Shown: piece after piece, positions 21,255 through 32,624 of the stretch
How positions within the stretch are numbered: the first letter of the stretch is position 1
How the letters are laid out: each line of letters begins with the position of its first letter
Source: Daldinia sp. FL1419
Taxonomy: Eukaryota; Ascomycota; Sordariomycetes; Xylariales; Hypoxylaceae
Direction: 5' to 3'
Length of the DNA: 64,000 nt
Assembly (NCBI GenBank): GCA_025201765.1
Contig: MU623355.1
Location: forward strand, 248,001-312,000
The notes under the pieces: generated by a model
What the model was told of the DNA's origin: nothing
What the model saw: only the letters and a program-made list of their open reading frames with translations
Database searches by the model: none
Program-made: the position numbers and the translations under genes

Positions 21255-22815
21255 GATGGGCGGTGAGTCCTGTGATCAAGTTGCTGGCGTTCCGGGCTCT
21301 TGTTGCCTGAATTTAAGCGGGATGGTATCTTGTCGATATGGCATCGCTAGATGTTTATATAAGTTCGCACAGGTGTGACTATTACGGGCTGCCTAGAATC
21401 CCGCGTATTGTAAGACATTGGTGAACTAGATACCAATCCGAGACAGACCGGAGCGAGCATTTTTGAGTGGAATATAGGACCGCAGGGGTCATAAAATGAG
21501 ATCCTTCGTGAGCCGCATTTTAATTACAGGTGTATGCCGGCATCCATTGGCCATCCGTTGGAGTTGATACCTTCTTACTATAGCATTAAAGGATGCCGCA
21601 CTGACCCTATTTAGGGAACGTCATCTTCACCGACTCTTGGCTCCCCAGGTAAATAGACGCCTACTCCGTCACATGGGGTTGGGTCCATGGTTTACGAATG
21701 AATTATATGGAGTCCTAAGGTGTGATAGATCCTATATATTTGTTTCTATCAACCTGCAACTTTCGTATAGTCTATTTGAATCCGACCTCGATCGGAGTCA
21801 AGAGACGACAGTGAGAGAATTGAGCAAGATCTTATGTCATCAATAGGAGTTGAACAGCTACTCGGACTACCAGAAAATCAATTTACAGTCTAGTACGACA
21901 TGTTTCCAAGACCTGTCGCTATATCGCAATTGTCCGAATGCCGTCTTTGAGAGTCGCGATTATAAATCAATTCGACAAGAGCTGTCATTCAATATCAACG
22001 TTAATTTTTATTTACCTAGTGGTCATATAATTGACCCGCCGAATTGCCAGTCTTGATTATCATGAATTATACGTTGGTTGGAGAAACGACTTACCTCCTA
22101 TAGAGTTACGAGAGCGACACCTAGCTAATACATCCCTTCGTATGGTAAGTCCACATGGCAGGAAATCATGGGTAAGGAATTCCGTAGTTTACGATACGTC
22201 AACCAGTTAACCAATATCTCACATCCTACTTGACTCGAACTACTAGAAGCTAATAGTAAACCTGCCCCTTGGCAGCAAGAGTCCCTCCTTGGCAATATAA
22301 TTATTTTCATATTATTGATATGATTATGATATACTACCTCACGTATGACTATCGTGTTATACTGGTTTTTTTCCTACTGCCCGGAGTAGACAAGAACCTA
22401 ACCTTAGGTAGATCAAGCCGAGAGTTGGAAATGGGAGTTCTCTTGCATCCTCACGTACCAATTATGGTAAGTTTACTACTAACCTCAGAGAAGATAGTAA
22501 CCAGATACAAGTTTAATCTACCAACTATAAGACTTGAAATAGTAATATGGCTTGCTTTTCCATGCGAAATTCATTATTCCACCATACTAGATCATATCCA
22601 ACAAGGCGAGCTTTGTTTTCGACGTCTACGGAATGCAATCGCCTCTCGTTATTGTCTTATGCCCCTCACACGGACGCCCGCAACCCCACGGCTACAATAC
22701 CCAAAATCTTCAATTATCCGCTTGACGGTAAGACGGGAATATTAAATCGAAAGGAGAACGCGCAAGTAGATAGTAGAGCGGTCTTTTATCGTCAGATCTG
22801 CTAATCTCGGTTTTA
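21255..22815. other. Intergenic, no gene seen
   Basis: A 1.5-kb AT-rich region between the DJ-1-type gene and the SDR relic. Open frames of 60-160 codons occur on both strands but show no domain, no Kozak-like start and no splice-consistent continuation. It may include decayed sequence I cannot read. Confidence 0.45.
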
Positions 22816-23614
22816 GTGGCGCACAACGTCCTCCCGAGACCATCAAGCTCTCTTGCGGGGAAGGTCGCTATCGTAACGGGAGCAGGCTGCGAAGATGATG
22901 GTCTTGGTAATGGTCGGACGATCTCCATTCTTCTAGCTGAGGATAGAGCCTCTGTCATTTGCGCTAATATACATCCTTCGTGGGCGAAACAGACTAACCT
23001 AGCGATATGATAGAAGCAGAAGGAAAAGGAGAAAGTATCAGCTGTCGGGGAGATGTCACGAAGCCTACCGATTGCCAGAGAATCATGGATGCGGCTATAT
23101 CCAATTTTGGGCAGATTGATATTCTACTTAATAACGTCGGTATCATGGGCGCCAGAGGCACCACGACCGAGCTTGATTTAGACCGGTGGCGTCAAGGGCT
23201 CGACGTAAATGTCACGAGCATGGCCAACGTAGTAAAGCTTGCCGTACTTGAGATGCTGAAGAACGGCGAGTCCGCAGAGGAAATCAGAGGGAGCATTATC
23301 AACATGGGATCCGTTACTGGGTTGGTAGGGGGTACTTCCTATTTGCTTGGTATATCTGACCAGCAAGGGTGCTGTTCTGAACATGACACGTGCCATGGCA
23401 GCTCATCACGGACTAGACGTATTCGCGTGAATTGTGTATGTTTAGGTAGGTAAGTGGGTTGCACATAGGGATACGACGATGATGCTCTCAACTTACGTCC
23501 GTCCTCGTATACTAAATCCTATCAGGTTATCTTTACACGCCCATGATCTGTGCAAAGAGTATGAGCGCACAGACTAGAGAAGCACGAAAGAGCCCGGTCA
23601 GATATGATATGTGA
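22816..23614 (+). pseudogene. Relic of a short-chain dehydrogenase/reductase
   Basis: Clear SDR sequence spread over several frames. The cofactor loop KVAIVTGAGCEDDGLGNGRT begins at about 22860. Reading then shifts frame near 23007 into MIEAEGKGESISCRGDVTKP, IDILLNNVGIMGARGT and GSIINMGSVTGLVGG. Where the catalytic Tyr-x-x-x-Lys should stand (about 23337-23370) the frame breaks again: the Lys part (SKGAVLNMTRAMAAHHGLD) is in one frame and IRVNCVC in another. A tail resembling YTPMICAKSMSAQTREARKS runs to a stop at 23612-23614. No ATG stands at the expected start (GTG at 22816, preceded by TTTTAG). At least two frameshifts are not explained by intron signals, so I call it a pseudogene. Confidence 0.8.
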
Positions 23615-23646
23615 GACGTTCCCTTGTTAACTCGGCTCTACTTGTT

Positions 23647-24442
23647 AGTCAAACGCCAGCCGTGGGTTCGTCACATCCCGTAGTCATAACTACACTCGTC
23701 GCATATGTGGCTTTCTTATTGGGTATTATGTCTAGGAGCATTATTTCGCATCCGATCCCATTATGCCATTAAGCACCCCCAAGGCGCCGTCTTTTACGCC
23801 ATTAATCTTCGTAGTTCTCCTTAATTTCATGGCAAATGGTTGTTTGCTCTGGTATACAGTTCTATGGCTACAAGAGGTTCGTCATTGGACACCAATGCAA
23901 TTTGCCATGGGTTGGACGCCCTTTAGAATTGGTGGTGCCGCTGCTACCTTTCTTGCGACCTACCTCATTCCACGAGTGTCTGCGCAATGGATTCTAGCCA
24001 TGGGCGCTTTCTGCGTGTTAGCGGCAAATCTTCCCGTTGCCACAATGCCAGAACAGCAGTCGTACTGGTATAAAAAATTTCCCAAGCACTGCTCTGAGCT
24101 CGTTATCTCCAGACTTGACTTACACAGCAGCACAAATCATTGCCAGCAATTTGGTTAATAGAAAACAACAAGGTATCGTCGGGTCGCTTGTGGGGTCATT
24201 GCTGCTATACGGTACTGTACTCGGGCTTGGGTTCGCGTCAACCGTAGAGTCAGAAGTAAATAAGAGATACGGCATGGCAACAGGATTCCGAGCAGCCCTT
24301 TACTTTGGGGTGGGCCTTTGCGCTATTTCGTTAGTATTTGACATCCGCTTTGTAGGTAAGACTTGTACATGACAATCGCGAAGGCTGGGAGGATCCCGCC
24401 GATGAGTTGCGAGAACTTCCACCGCAGGTAGAGCAACGTTAA
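23647..24442 (+). pseudogene. Relic of a DHA2-type MFS transporter, C-terminal half
   Basis: Fragments align by eye with the second half of 14-helix drug:H+ antiporters. A first piece reads VITTLVAYVAFLLGI, then a frame change leads to FASDPIMPLSTPKAPSFTPL. LLNFMANGCLLWYTVLWLQE and MGWTPFRIGGAAATFLATYL follow. A further shift lies near an A-run at about 24073-24078, after which SPDLTYTAAQIIASNLVNRK and GIVGSLVGSLLLYGTVLGLG continue in a new frame. A tail VHDNREGWEDPADELRELP ends at a stop at 24440-24442 in yet another frame. The N-terminal half is missing. It begins some 30 bp after the SDR relic on the same strand, so both may derive from one decayed cluster. Confidence 0.8.
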
Positions 24443-25050
24443 AACAACGTTGGTTCTCAGGGCCAACTTCGGTATACCAATTCATCATTGTAAACAAAGT
24501 ATAAGTTTCATCGGGAAACCTATTAACCATATATCATAGTAGTATACTCCGAACACAAAGGTTTGCTGAGTAGATTACCACTAAAATACCAAAGGTTTGT
24601 TAAATATCTCTTCGGAGATAGTCGCCTCTTAAATCTATTCGTTCATTAAAGACGCGATATTATTAGGAATTTAGCAAGTTTCCAAATCGATATATAAACG
24701 GGATTGTCAATTATGTACGCATTTGTGTAGGTAGGTAGGTACCTACACATCAAGTTACCAGCTCATAGATACAAGCTTTGTGATGCTCTTCTGCTTAAAG
24801 CCCCCCTTTATATCCTAATAAATATTATCCAAATCATCATATACACCTTGTCTAGCCCAAGCACTCCAGCCAGAGAAAAATAACCTATAAATATGCATCA
24901 CAACGGCAAGGTTTGACGTCCGTGTCTTATCATGCAATCCCAAGCGCCGTGTCGAATAGAAGTTTAGATTAATCCCTTTGTCCTAGGAATAGTCGCGTTT
25001 AGCCCCCATCCCCGCAACGTCGATTAACACCAGGAACTATACTAGTACAG
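24443..25050. other. Intergenic with palindromic repeat
   Basis: AT-rich spacer between the MFS relic and the peroxygenase 3' end. It contains the inverted repeat at 24724-24749 and no recognisable gene. Confidence 0.5.
24724..24749. repeat. Perfect inverted repeat of the TACCTA family
   Basis: Arms TGTGTAGGTA (24724-24733) and TACCTACACA (24740-24749) are exact complements around a 6-base GGTAGG spacer, so the DNA or RNA could form a 10-bp hairpin. Confidence 0.85.
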
Positions 25051-26081
25051 TTAGTGGTGGAAAGGGCAACGCTGTTCGGCAGTACGCTTCTCGGAAGGTC
25101 TTTCAGCGCGCTTAGTGATCTCGCCGGGTGACTGGGGGAAATGCTGAGCATCTTCAAGCTGTTGCATTAAGTTCTCTAGATCACCTTCCGTCATGGCTTC
25201 CTTCATCTTCGAGAAACCAAGCTCATAAGGTAGACGTTCGTTTTCTAGATAAACATGCCCTGTTAGCTTTGGAGTATAGGTACCTAGGTATTCATTAAAG
25301 ATCGTCGTCTTACCGAACAAGTACTCCACATAGGTCCTCGGGACTGTGCCGGTCTCCTTAGATCCTAGGATAGCGAGATACGCAACCGACTCGCCCATAC
25401 TAAAGTCCGAGCCCAAGTGGGAAAGCGAGTATTCGGGATTTGTAAGGTTCGAGGTCATGAGACGGGCGACACGCGCGTTGGCCGCCATCTGGATGGTGAT
25501 TACATCTCCGGTCCAGTACGACTTGGTCTCGTTGAATACAGCCTCATTAAATACGTCCGGGGAGCCGAAATAGGCATCCTGGCGACTAAATCTCAACGTT
25601 AGTATATTGGACGCTAACTGGCCAAGTGTCCCAGCGACTTGGAAACACACCTCAAGCTCCCATCGTGCTCCAAAATGTTATGGCGGCTAAGATGATTCAA
25701 GTTGAAAGTTGTCGCATTAGGCTGAGGGTTTGTAGTTATCGCGAAATTGTGCAAGAAGACACCAAATTCAGGGGCGATATTCAGAGCGGACGCGAGAGCA
25801 TCTACTGTCTTGTTCTCGGTAATATCCTTGCCATCATGAGGTAGAAACCCGTGGTTCGCTAAAGTATTAAGCATAGGACAAGGTCCACGAACTTTACATG
25901 TAGAGTTAGTGATCAACTTCGGTTACTCGAATGTTTTTTTTTTTTTTTGGGGGGGGGGGGGGGGGTTCGGCCGAGTTTCGGTGGGTAACTTACCATCGTT
26001 CGGTCCGGGGGCTTCCCACGGAGCTGAATCGGCAATTGCGGAGCCAAAGGCCACGGCGGAAGAAAGATATACTAGCTTCAT
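25051..26081 (-). CDS. Heme-thiolate peroxidase / unspecific peroxygenase (short, group I type)
   Basis: Exons 26081-25994, 25891-25651 and 25585-25051 give 287 aa. These secreted enzymes use hydrogen peroxide to insert oxygen into organic substrates, with heme ligated by a Cys. A signal peptide (MKLVYLSSAVAFGSAIA) is followed by RGPCPMLNTLANHGFLPHDG with heme-ligand Cys34. The acid-base motif Glu104-His105-Asp106 in ILEHDGSLSRQDAYFG is completed only by the second splice. The conserved Glu-containing stretch FNEAVFNETKSYW comes next, and LPYELGF lies near the C-terminus. PCP plus EHD is the pattern of the short family. Several N-glycosylation sequons are present. Intron 1 (25892-25993) carries a long homopolymer run. 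Substrate cannot be predicted. Confidence 0.92.
25934..25965. repeat. T15-G17 homopolymer tract inside peroxygenase intron 1
   Basis: Fifteen T (25934-25948) are followed directly by seventeen G (25949-25965); the transcribed strand direction reads C17-A15. It lies wholly within the first intron. Length is likely unstable and hard to sequence. Confidence 0.9.
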
Positions 26082-29000
26082 CTTGATCTAGATCTACTTT
26101 AACTTAATCTCGGTTGAATTCGATTTGTCGTTGAGATTATGTCGTGTTGAGATGATAGGCATTGCTGGTCACACCGGCTTTCTTAAATATCTCCAGCATA
26201 TTGACTATAGACCCCTTTTTCGGTTAAGCGGCTTCTACAACAAGCCGGAGATTATGAAAACAATAAACATTCCGGACGCCGCCGTTGACGTAGTTTCAGG
26301 GGTGCCGCGTCACCCATGGTAGGCAGCGATTTAACGACTGCAAAGGTATTTGGAAATACGCCGTACGCGCAGCAATCACACCCAAACTCCCTCGCGTTCT
26401 ACGCATAGAAGCTCTATATGGCGGTAAGTCCCGTCCGCGAACCCCGGCCACGAGACCTACCGGGTTTGATCCGGGGGCGCACTGTCTGGCTGGGAGCTTA
26501 GCTCTGATGTTCTGCTGTGCTATCGTGGAGACGAGTCCGAAGGGCGAGAATCGGCTCCATCGCTGCTCCATCGCTGCTCCATAGAAACAGCTTGACTTTG
26601 TCGATCTTGCGGCGGAGCAGTTATAAAATGTAATAGTATGATTGGTATGGCTTCATTCTAATTGGTCAGATCGGGCTCCTTGAAATGTTCCTTGGATCTT
26701 CTAACGAATGAACAGCTGCTAATTACAAAGATGGAGTTAACATTCATGCAACGCTTACCGAAAGTTGCCACACTACATCAGACTCTGCCATGCAACTCAG
26801 GACACTGCATACACGAGTGGAGCCGGGAAAGTACCGAGTCCAGGGGAAGTCGGGCTGAACCATTGGTCCGAAGCGTGTGAAAGATCCGGAGATACTATAG
26901 TAATCTACAATGCGCCTAATGTGGAAGTGCGGCTGAGCTCTAGCCGTTTCAGTACCGATTTAACGATCATATCCGTCTTGCATCAGAACGTGGTAGCTCG
27001 ATTGTTGTTTATCTCGATTATTTAGGTACCTACTTAACCCGATCCAAAGCCAACAAGGTATGGAGGCATATTTCATCACTTATTAGACTTCGCTATACTA
27101 ATAAATATTCCGAGTCGAATGGAATCTATGGGATGTCGGATACCAAACTAACCATAGTCTGGACTACGTAAGAATAATCTACTCGTCGCTCAGCTTACTT
27201 TCCCCATATAAACCGAGTTTTTACGTTACAAAAAAAAAAAAAAGCCTCGTAGGATTTACCAAGAGAAAACTACCGATAGACACTAGCCCTGGTTTAATAC
27301 GTTTGGGGATCTCCAACGGGATATTCAAGAGGCTCGTGCTTTCGACGCCCCCTTTGTTAGGAGCGATGGGTCAATTAAACGCATGACCATGGCCATGAGC
27401 TAGGTAGAATACCGTTGCAACCAAAGTGGTGGCTGTGTAGCGGAGCAATGGAGTGAGAACTATTCGTTCATTTTCGGCATGGCAGTTAATTCGAAACACC
27501 GGAACGGACCATCGACCATCGAGGAGGTAAATTATACCAAGAATTCCTGCCACGTCACGGGCGGTAGCAGTATAGTTGTGTAAAAGCATACCGCTAATAT
27601 GATATCGAGGCTTAGAATGGCTGGTCAACCCTACCAAGGACGGGGAACTCGACGGGAAGCTCAACGGGATACTCCATCTTTAGGTTCGGAATATTAAAAT
27701 GTCTATGAAGTGACCGCCTCAATGCACCAATACCAACGACGTAAAGAACCGGAATTCACGGTTCTATTTCCTTTCCTGGTCACCGGCTATACTTTCCTAT
27801 CGCTGCTACTACGATTAGTATAGCAGCGCGTTACGCATGTTGAATGGAACTCGAATAGTTTAGACTACATCTGTACTATGACGCTTACCTCGCCATCGTG
27901 TCACAACCATGCTTCTATCGTTCGGGTAATCGGCATCCTCCCGATTGAGGCTATCAATGCAAGCGGCATTTCTAGTTTTATATTGACCAGTGCATGTTTG
28001 AAGCCCTACCAAAATCGTATTCGTGTAGTATAGCGACGGCAAGGATAACTACAAAATGCTTATTGACTAGGCCGCAGTCCCAAATATGTCGAAATATCGG
28101 TCCGACAGAAAAAAAGGCATGCAATACTAGGTCAAGTTTAAAACATAATAAAAAAGATGGGAATAATAATAGAAGTTGTCGTAGGAAACAGTCAGGTTTA
28201 AAGATCATTGCCATTAAGGGGTCAATAGCGTGTTGCATACCTAGGTGCCTACCTACCCAGATACGTATTAATCGTTTTGTAGAATCAAACCATGATAAGC
28301 GTTTTCTGGTGTCGTAGTAGAATGAAGAGGAAGTAGTTTATACACTGGCTAGGTACCCGTGGTAATATTGAATATTAAAATGAAAAAGGGGGGAAACACC
28401 CACAGGAAGGAATATATTGAATTTGGTTTATGGGCCACGCCTGATCTACCCAATGAATAGTTCCAATCCCCATATTCACATCATTAAAAGCACACTAGTA
28501 TTTTTGGAATTAGCAATAGTCTAAGTATCAGGTTTCTAGATGTCTTATACGTAGGTAGAATAAAGAAAGGGCTTGCGCTATATATAAGAGCTCCTTGGTC
28601 CCTTAGTCGGGGTTTATCGCGGAACAACGGAGTTTTTACCTCGCTTTTTGGTCCACATTATGACACTCACTTGTTGAGGTGACGGCTCTCGTAGTCAATA
28701 TACTTACCTAGGTAGTAGTTGGTCCTCTGAAGTGTATTAAGCTTTCTATGCGAGACAATACTCACGCCGAGCTGCTTACTAGGTAGTCTCGGTAATATCC
28801 TACGTCAATATCTCTGAACCATAACTGCGCGCCACGGGGCGGTAGGTTGCGAGCGACGTAAGGAATAAATGGATCTGGAGGTATGTCTGGGATGAGCCAT
28901 GCAGGAAAGCTTAAGAGGAATAGGGGTGAGGCTTAGACAACGCGTGTTAAACCACCCAAAGTGGAACATCTACGGAATGTTTTGGAGACATTCTTAGATA

Positions 29001-29952
29001 GTGACTATGCGACATCGCTATCACTACTATATACTATGACAAATCTTCTCGGGGGTTTCTTTAGGGTATGAGTAGAGCTGCGCTTTAAGCGTGAATAAAA
29101 AAAGATTCGGGCAGCAGAACGCTAATGCTATAATTAGAGGAAGATAATTACCATAAACAGAACAGTATACGAGTTGGGGGTGATTTGATTTATTAACTGT
29201 ACTGTGGAAAAATAGCGAAAGCTACAATATATAACTACCTGTTTCCGGGCCACTTAGTCCTCTGTATCTCTAGCTAATTGGATTCATATCATTATTTTCT
29301 CGACGCTGAGGCACAATAGAATATTAGGGGAATTTGATGATGAATTACACAGAGGACGGAAACCAAACCACACATCCATACAACACCGACTCCATTAAGC
29401 GTTCTTGATAGATAGTATGTCTATAAGGAATCAGTCAATATGGAAATCAAGCTACCTATTTACATGGCTCCATCCTAGCTTTGGAGTGGATCATGAGCTT
29501 TTCTCTCGTGGCAGTTTTGGCAGCTTTCTTTGGAGTGTTTGTATTCCAACATTCGTTTGAAAACTACCAACCTAGATTGCTAATATTGACAACCACGGCA
29601 GGGCCGAGAGTGAGTTAGAGATGCAACTTCAGTTTCTTTATTTCTATACAGTCAATTGTGCCAGGGGGAAATTCGCAGTCCTTCTTCTTTATAATTCACT
29701 TCATGTTCTAAGAGATGAATTGTTTGCCCATAAAGCGGAGTTTCCTGGAGTTTTCTATAATTTCGCCTTTGAGCCAGCGATTCTCAATGGTGTTTGCCTT
29801 GTTCTTCAAAACAACATCTCGCCGATCCTAGAATACCTACAGAATACCTACCTAACAAGATAAGTCCATAAAGCTCCTTTATCAACAACTACCCTTTGGT
29901 ATCATATCCACTCGTAGGCTTCTCTGCCCCAGAAACTGCCTGGAAGGTGGCC
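26082..29952. other. Large gene-poor interval
   Basis: Nearly 3.9 kb with no gene I can support. Contents: a GC-rich island at 26300-26585 with an 11-bp tandem repeat, an A13-type run near 27229, CCTAGGTGCCTACCTACC near 28240, and scattered AT-rich stretches. Open frames such as 27371-27664 minus and 27994-28317 plus lack domains and splice-consistent neighbours. The first 200 bp probably includes the peroxygenase promoter. The rest may be decayed repeats, but no transposase or reverse transcriptase motif is visible. Confidence 0.45.
26555..26582. repeat. 11-bp tandem repeat
   Basis: CTCCATCGCTG occurs at 26555-26565 and 26566-26576, followed by a partial copy CTCCAT to 26582. It is at the edge of a GC-rich island. 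Confidence 0.85.
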
Positions 29953-30186
29953 ATGGGGAGCTCACATAACTACGGTGGTGGGGGCGGTAAAGACTTACCC
30001 CCATTTAACATCAGCAGGTATGTCGGCAAATCCTCCAGGGCCAATTCTGGACAGACGCTTCCATCTCCGATGTACAACAACCCGCCCGGAAATGGCCCCA
30101 AGCCAGACCCTTTGGAGCCCGATGCGATGGCGAATACTAAGCCCTGCCCGATTTGCAAACAATTTGGAAAGCCTCATGCCCATTAG
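29953..30186 (+). CDS. Possible small protein with CPxC...HxH terminus, 77 aa
   Basis: An ATG in a good context (GCCATGG) opens a 77-aa frame: a Gly-rich start (SHNYGGGGGKDLPPF), a Pro/Asn-rich middle (PMYNNPPGNGPKPDPLEPD) and an ending with Cys-Pro-Ile-Cys and, nine residues later, His-Ala-His. Two Cys and two His could bind one zinc ion. GC content is higher than in the surrounding desert, which favours a real gene. I know no family for it. It stands alone between a gene-poor interval and the MFS transporter. The alternative is a remnant or chance frame. Confidence 0.4.
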   Translation: MGSSHNYGGGGGKDLPPFNISRYVGKSSRANSGQTLPSPMYNNPPGNGPKPDPLEPDAMANTKPCPICKQFGKPHAH

Positions 30187-30720
30187 ATCTCTATTTTTGG
30201 CACCACGTTTATTCATATGCCATCAAGAAATTCAACTGATACATGGGCTACGCACGTGAAGTAGTTAACGGATATAAATAGGTACCTGGGTAACTACCTC
30301 CAAACCTATTTCGGTTACGTTAAGGAGCATCTCTCCGGGTCCGTAGTATGGAGCGTCGGAAAGCGGACGGTCGGACAGTCTCCAGACCCGTTGAAAAAGC
30401 CGTGAAAGCCGCATCGATATATCCAAAGTAATAAGAACTGTAAAATCTTAAACATAGTGGCTTCCATATTTTGATAGAAATTCCGAATTAATTATGGAGG
30501 CGCCTGGCGGATTCAAACCACGCTCCGTGATAATGGACAGTAGCAGGCGTTGGATTGTGTAAATATATGATTCACTGTTTGGTTTATATATCTTTCTTTA
30601 AATTCCACTTACTCTAAGTATGTACCGACTATCTATGTCTTGTTATAAACCATCCTAGCCATCATTCCTATCGGTTCCCTTTCTCTAGTCCTAGCTAGAG
30701 GTACTTGTATTCGCTCGACT
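30187..30720. other. Intergenic, MFS promoter region
   Basis: This holds TAGGTACCTGGGTAACTACC near 30280, a B-box-like GGATTCAAACC (minus-strand sense) at about 30510 without a foldable tRNA, and an AT-rich upstream region of the transporter. Nothing else is recognisable. Confidence 0.5.
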
Positions 30721-32624
30721 ATGGCCTCACAGGAGAAAGAACCGCAGCGCGAGAGCGGCCAAGATGAAGCGCGTACAGATCTAGCCATTCAAGTCTATCC
30801 TTCGGGCTACAGGCTAGCATTCATTCTGATATCCCTCTATACCGGCATGTTCTTGGTAGCCTTGGTAAATTAATGAGGAGCAGCGTGTCTTTAATATGGT
30901 GTATTAACTGACTTCGTTTCCAGGATAGACTTATTATCTCGACTGCTATACCTTCCATTACCAACGAATTCAATGCTGCGGACGATATTGGCTGGTACGG
31001 AACAGCTTTCCTGCTGACGAATTGCGCTTTCTTGCCAATATTTGGAAAATTATATACCCTTGTAAACATTAAGCCTGCCTTCATGATAGCTATTCTGTTA
31101 TTCGAGATCGGCTCAGCTATCTGCGGTGTAGCACCTAATTCTATTACGTTTATCATCGGCAGAGCAATCGCTGGAGTAGGGGCTGGAGGTGTTCAATCTG
31201 GAATTGTACGTTTCCCTATTTGTCTTTGCTAGATATTATCACCCAGGACTCTGTTCACATGTCGATTGTCCTCCTACCGTCTGGGCCGCTAATGCTAAAT
31301 GCTTCAGGTTACCATCATCGTCTATGCTGTACCACTAGAGAAGCGGCCAATGTACCAGGGCCTCTTCGGCGCCGTGTTTGGGATCTCATCGGTGTTGGGT
31401 CCGTTAGTCGGTGGCGCCTTTACCACAACCGTTACTTGGAGGTGGTGCTTTTACATCAACCTCCCTATAGGGGGCGTTGTGACGGCGTTCATCTTCTTTT
31501 TACTCCACATGCCTGATCGCTCCGACACCAAGCACACTCTCAAAAGCAAGCTGCTGCAACTGAACGCCGAGGGGCAAGCTGTGCTTATCCCTGGAGTAAT
31601 TTGTCTATGTCTAGCTCTTCAATGGGGCGGGTTCACGTACAGTGTAAGTTCTGGAATGTCTTGCGCCGTATTTTCTTTGCTGCCGCCATGTGCTGCCGAG
31701 ACTAACTTCATTCAGTGGAATAATGGGCGAATCATCGCACTACTAGTGCTTGCCTTCGTGTTCTTGAGCTCCTTCATGCTTATTCAAGTATGGAGACAAG
31801 AGCAAGCCACGGTACCGCCGCGCATTTTTATCCAGCGAAGCATTTACAGCGCCTTTTTCGTAAGTTGCTGTCTTGGTGCACAGCAGACGTTAATTCGTGA
31901 GCCTACCCTACCCCTATTCGCACCATGAACACGGCCGAATTTTAATCTCATATTAGTCTACTACCTTCCGATATGGTTTCAGGCCGTCAAAGGAAATTCG
32001 GCCGTCGAAAGCGGCATTCACCTTTTGCCTCAGGTGCTGGCTCTTGTTATTGCATCTATTCTCACCGGCGTACTAACGACCCGTGTGGGCTATTATACAC
32101 CTTTCCTACTTCTCGGTATTTGCATTACGGCAGTGGGTTCTGGTTTGATAACCACGCTTCAAGTCGACTCGACTGTTGGTCAATGGATCGGCTACCAAAT
32201 CCTGTTCGGCTGGGGCTTTGGTGGCTGTATTCAGGCACCCAACATGGCTGCTCAGACGGTGCTTCCACGCGACCAGGTATCCATTGGTGCTTCACTTGTG
32301 CTTTTTGCACAGACACTCTTCGGAGCTATCTTCGTTTCGGTCGGGCAAAATGTCTTGGTCGGGCAATTATCTATACACCTTGCCGGAATCCCGGGCTTCA
32401 ACCCTCAGGAGATCGCAGCTGCTGGCGCTACCGACCTGTTGAATATTATTCCCGCAGAGTACCTTGCCATAGCATTGGAGGGTTATAATGACTCGTTACG
32501 TTTATGTTTCCAAATTTCCCTCGTTATAGCTTGTCTCTCTATTTTCGGTGGACTCGGGATGGAATGGCGTAGTGTGAGAAAGGAGAAGGAAAGCTGTCCA
32601 TCTACCTCTCAGAGCAACGTATAA
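30721..32624 (+). CDS. MFS drug:H+ antiporter, DHA2 (14-helix) family
   Basis: Exons 30721-30864, 30924-31205, 31308-31643, 31716-31896 and 31957-32624; phases agree, 536 aa. The family exports drugs, fungal metabolites or toxins across the plasma membrane by proton antiport. Visible: a polar N-terminus, helix 1 with LISLYTGMFLVALDRLIIST across intron 1, SITNEFNAADDIGWYGTAFL, and RAIAGVGAGGVQSG of helix 4. Then come GPLVGGAFTTTVTWRWCFYI with INLPIGG (the antiporter motif region), WGGFTYSWNNGR across intron 3, and CCLGAQQTLILYYLPIWFQA across intron 4. The loop near the end is SIHLAGIPGFNPQEIAAAGA. It faces the Zn2Cys6 gene tail to tail 160 bp away, the usual arrangement when such a regulator controls an efflux gene, though co-regulation is inference. 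Substrate unknown. Confidence 0.93.

Noticed and set aside
22269..22745. 158-codon plus-strand frame before the SDR relic
   Set aside because: It starts from a non-ATG codon, has random composition and no domain; the region upstream of the relic is AT-rich filler.
27371..27664. 97-codon minus-strand frame in the gene desert
   Set aside because: No recognisable motif, no promoter-like context and no neighbouring exon in phase.
30490..30560. Minus-strand B-box-like GGTTTGAATCC suggesting a tRNA
   Set aside because: The acceptor and D arms cannot be paired, and C56 of the T loop is replaced by T. At most a pseudo-tRNA.
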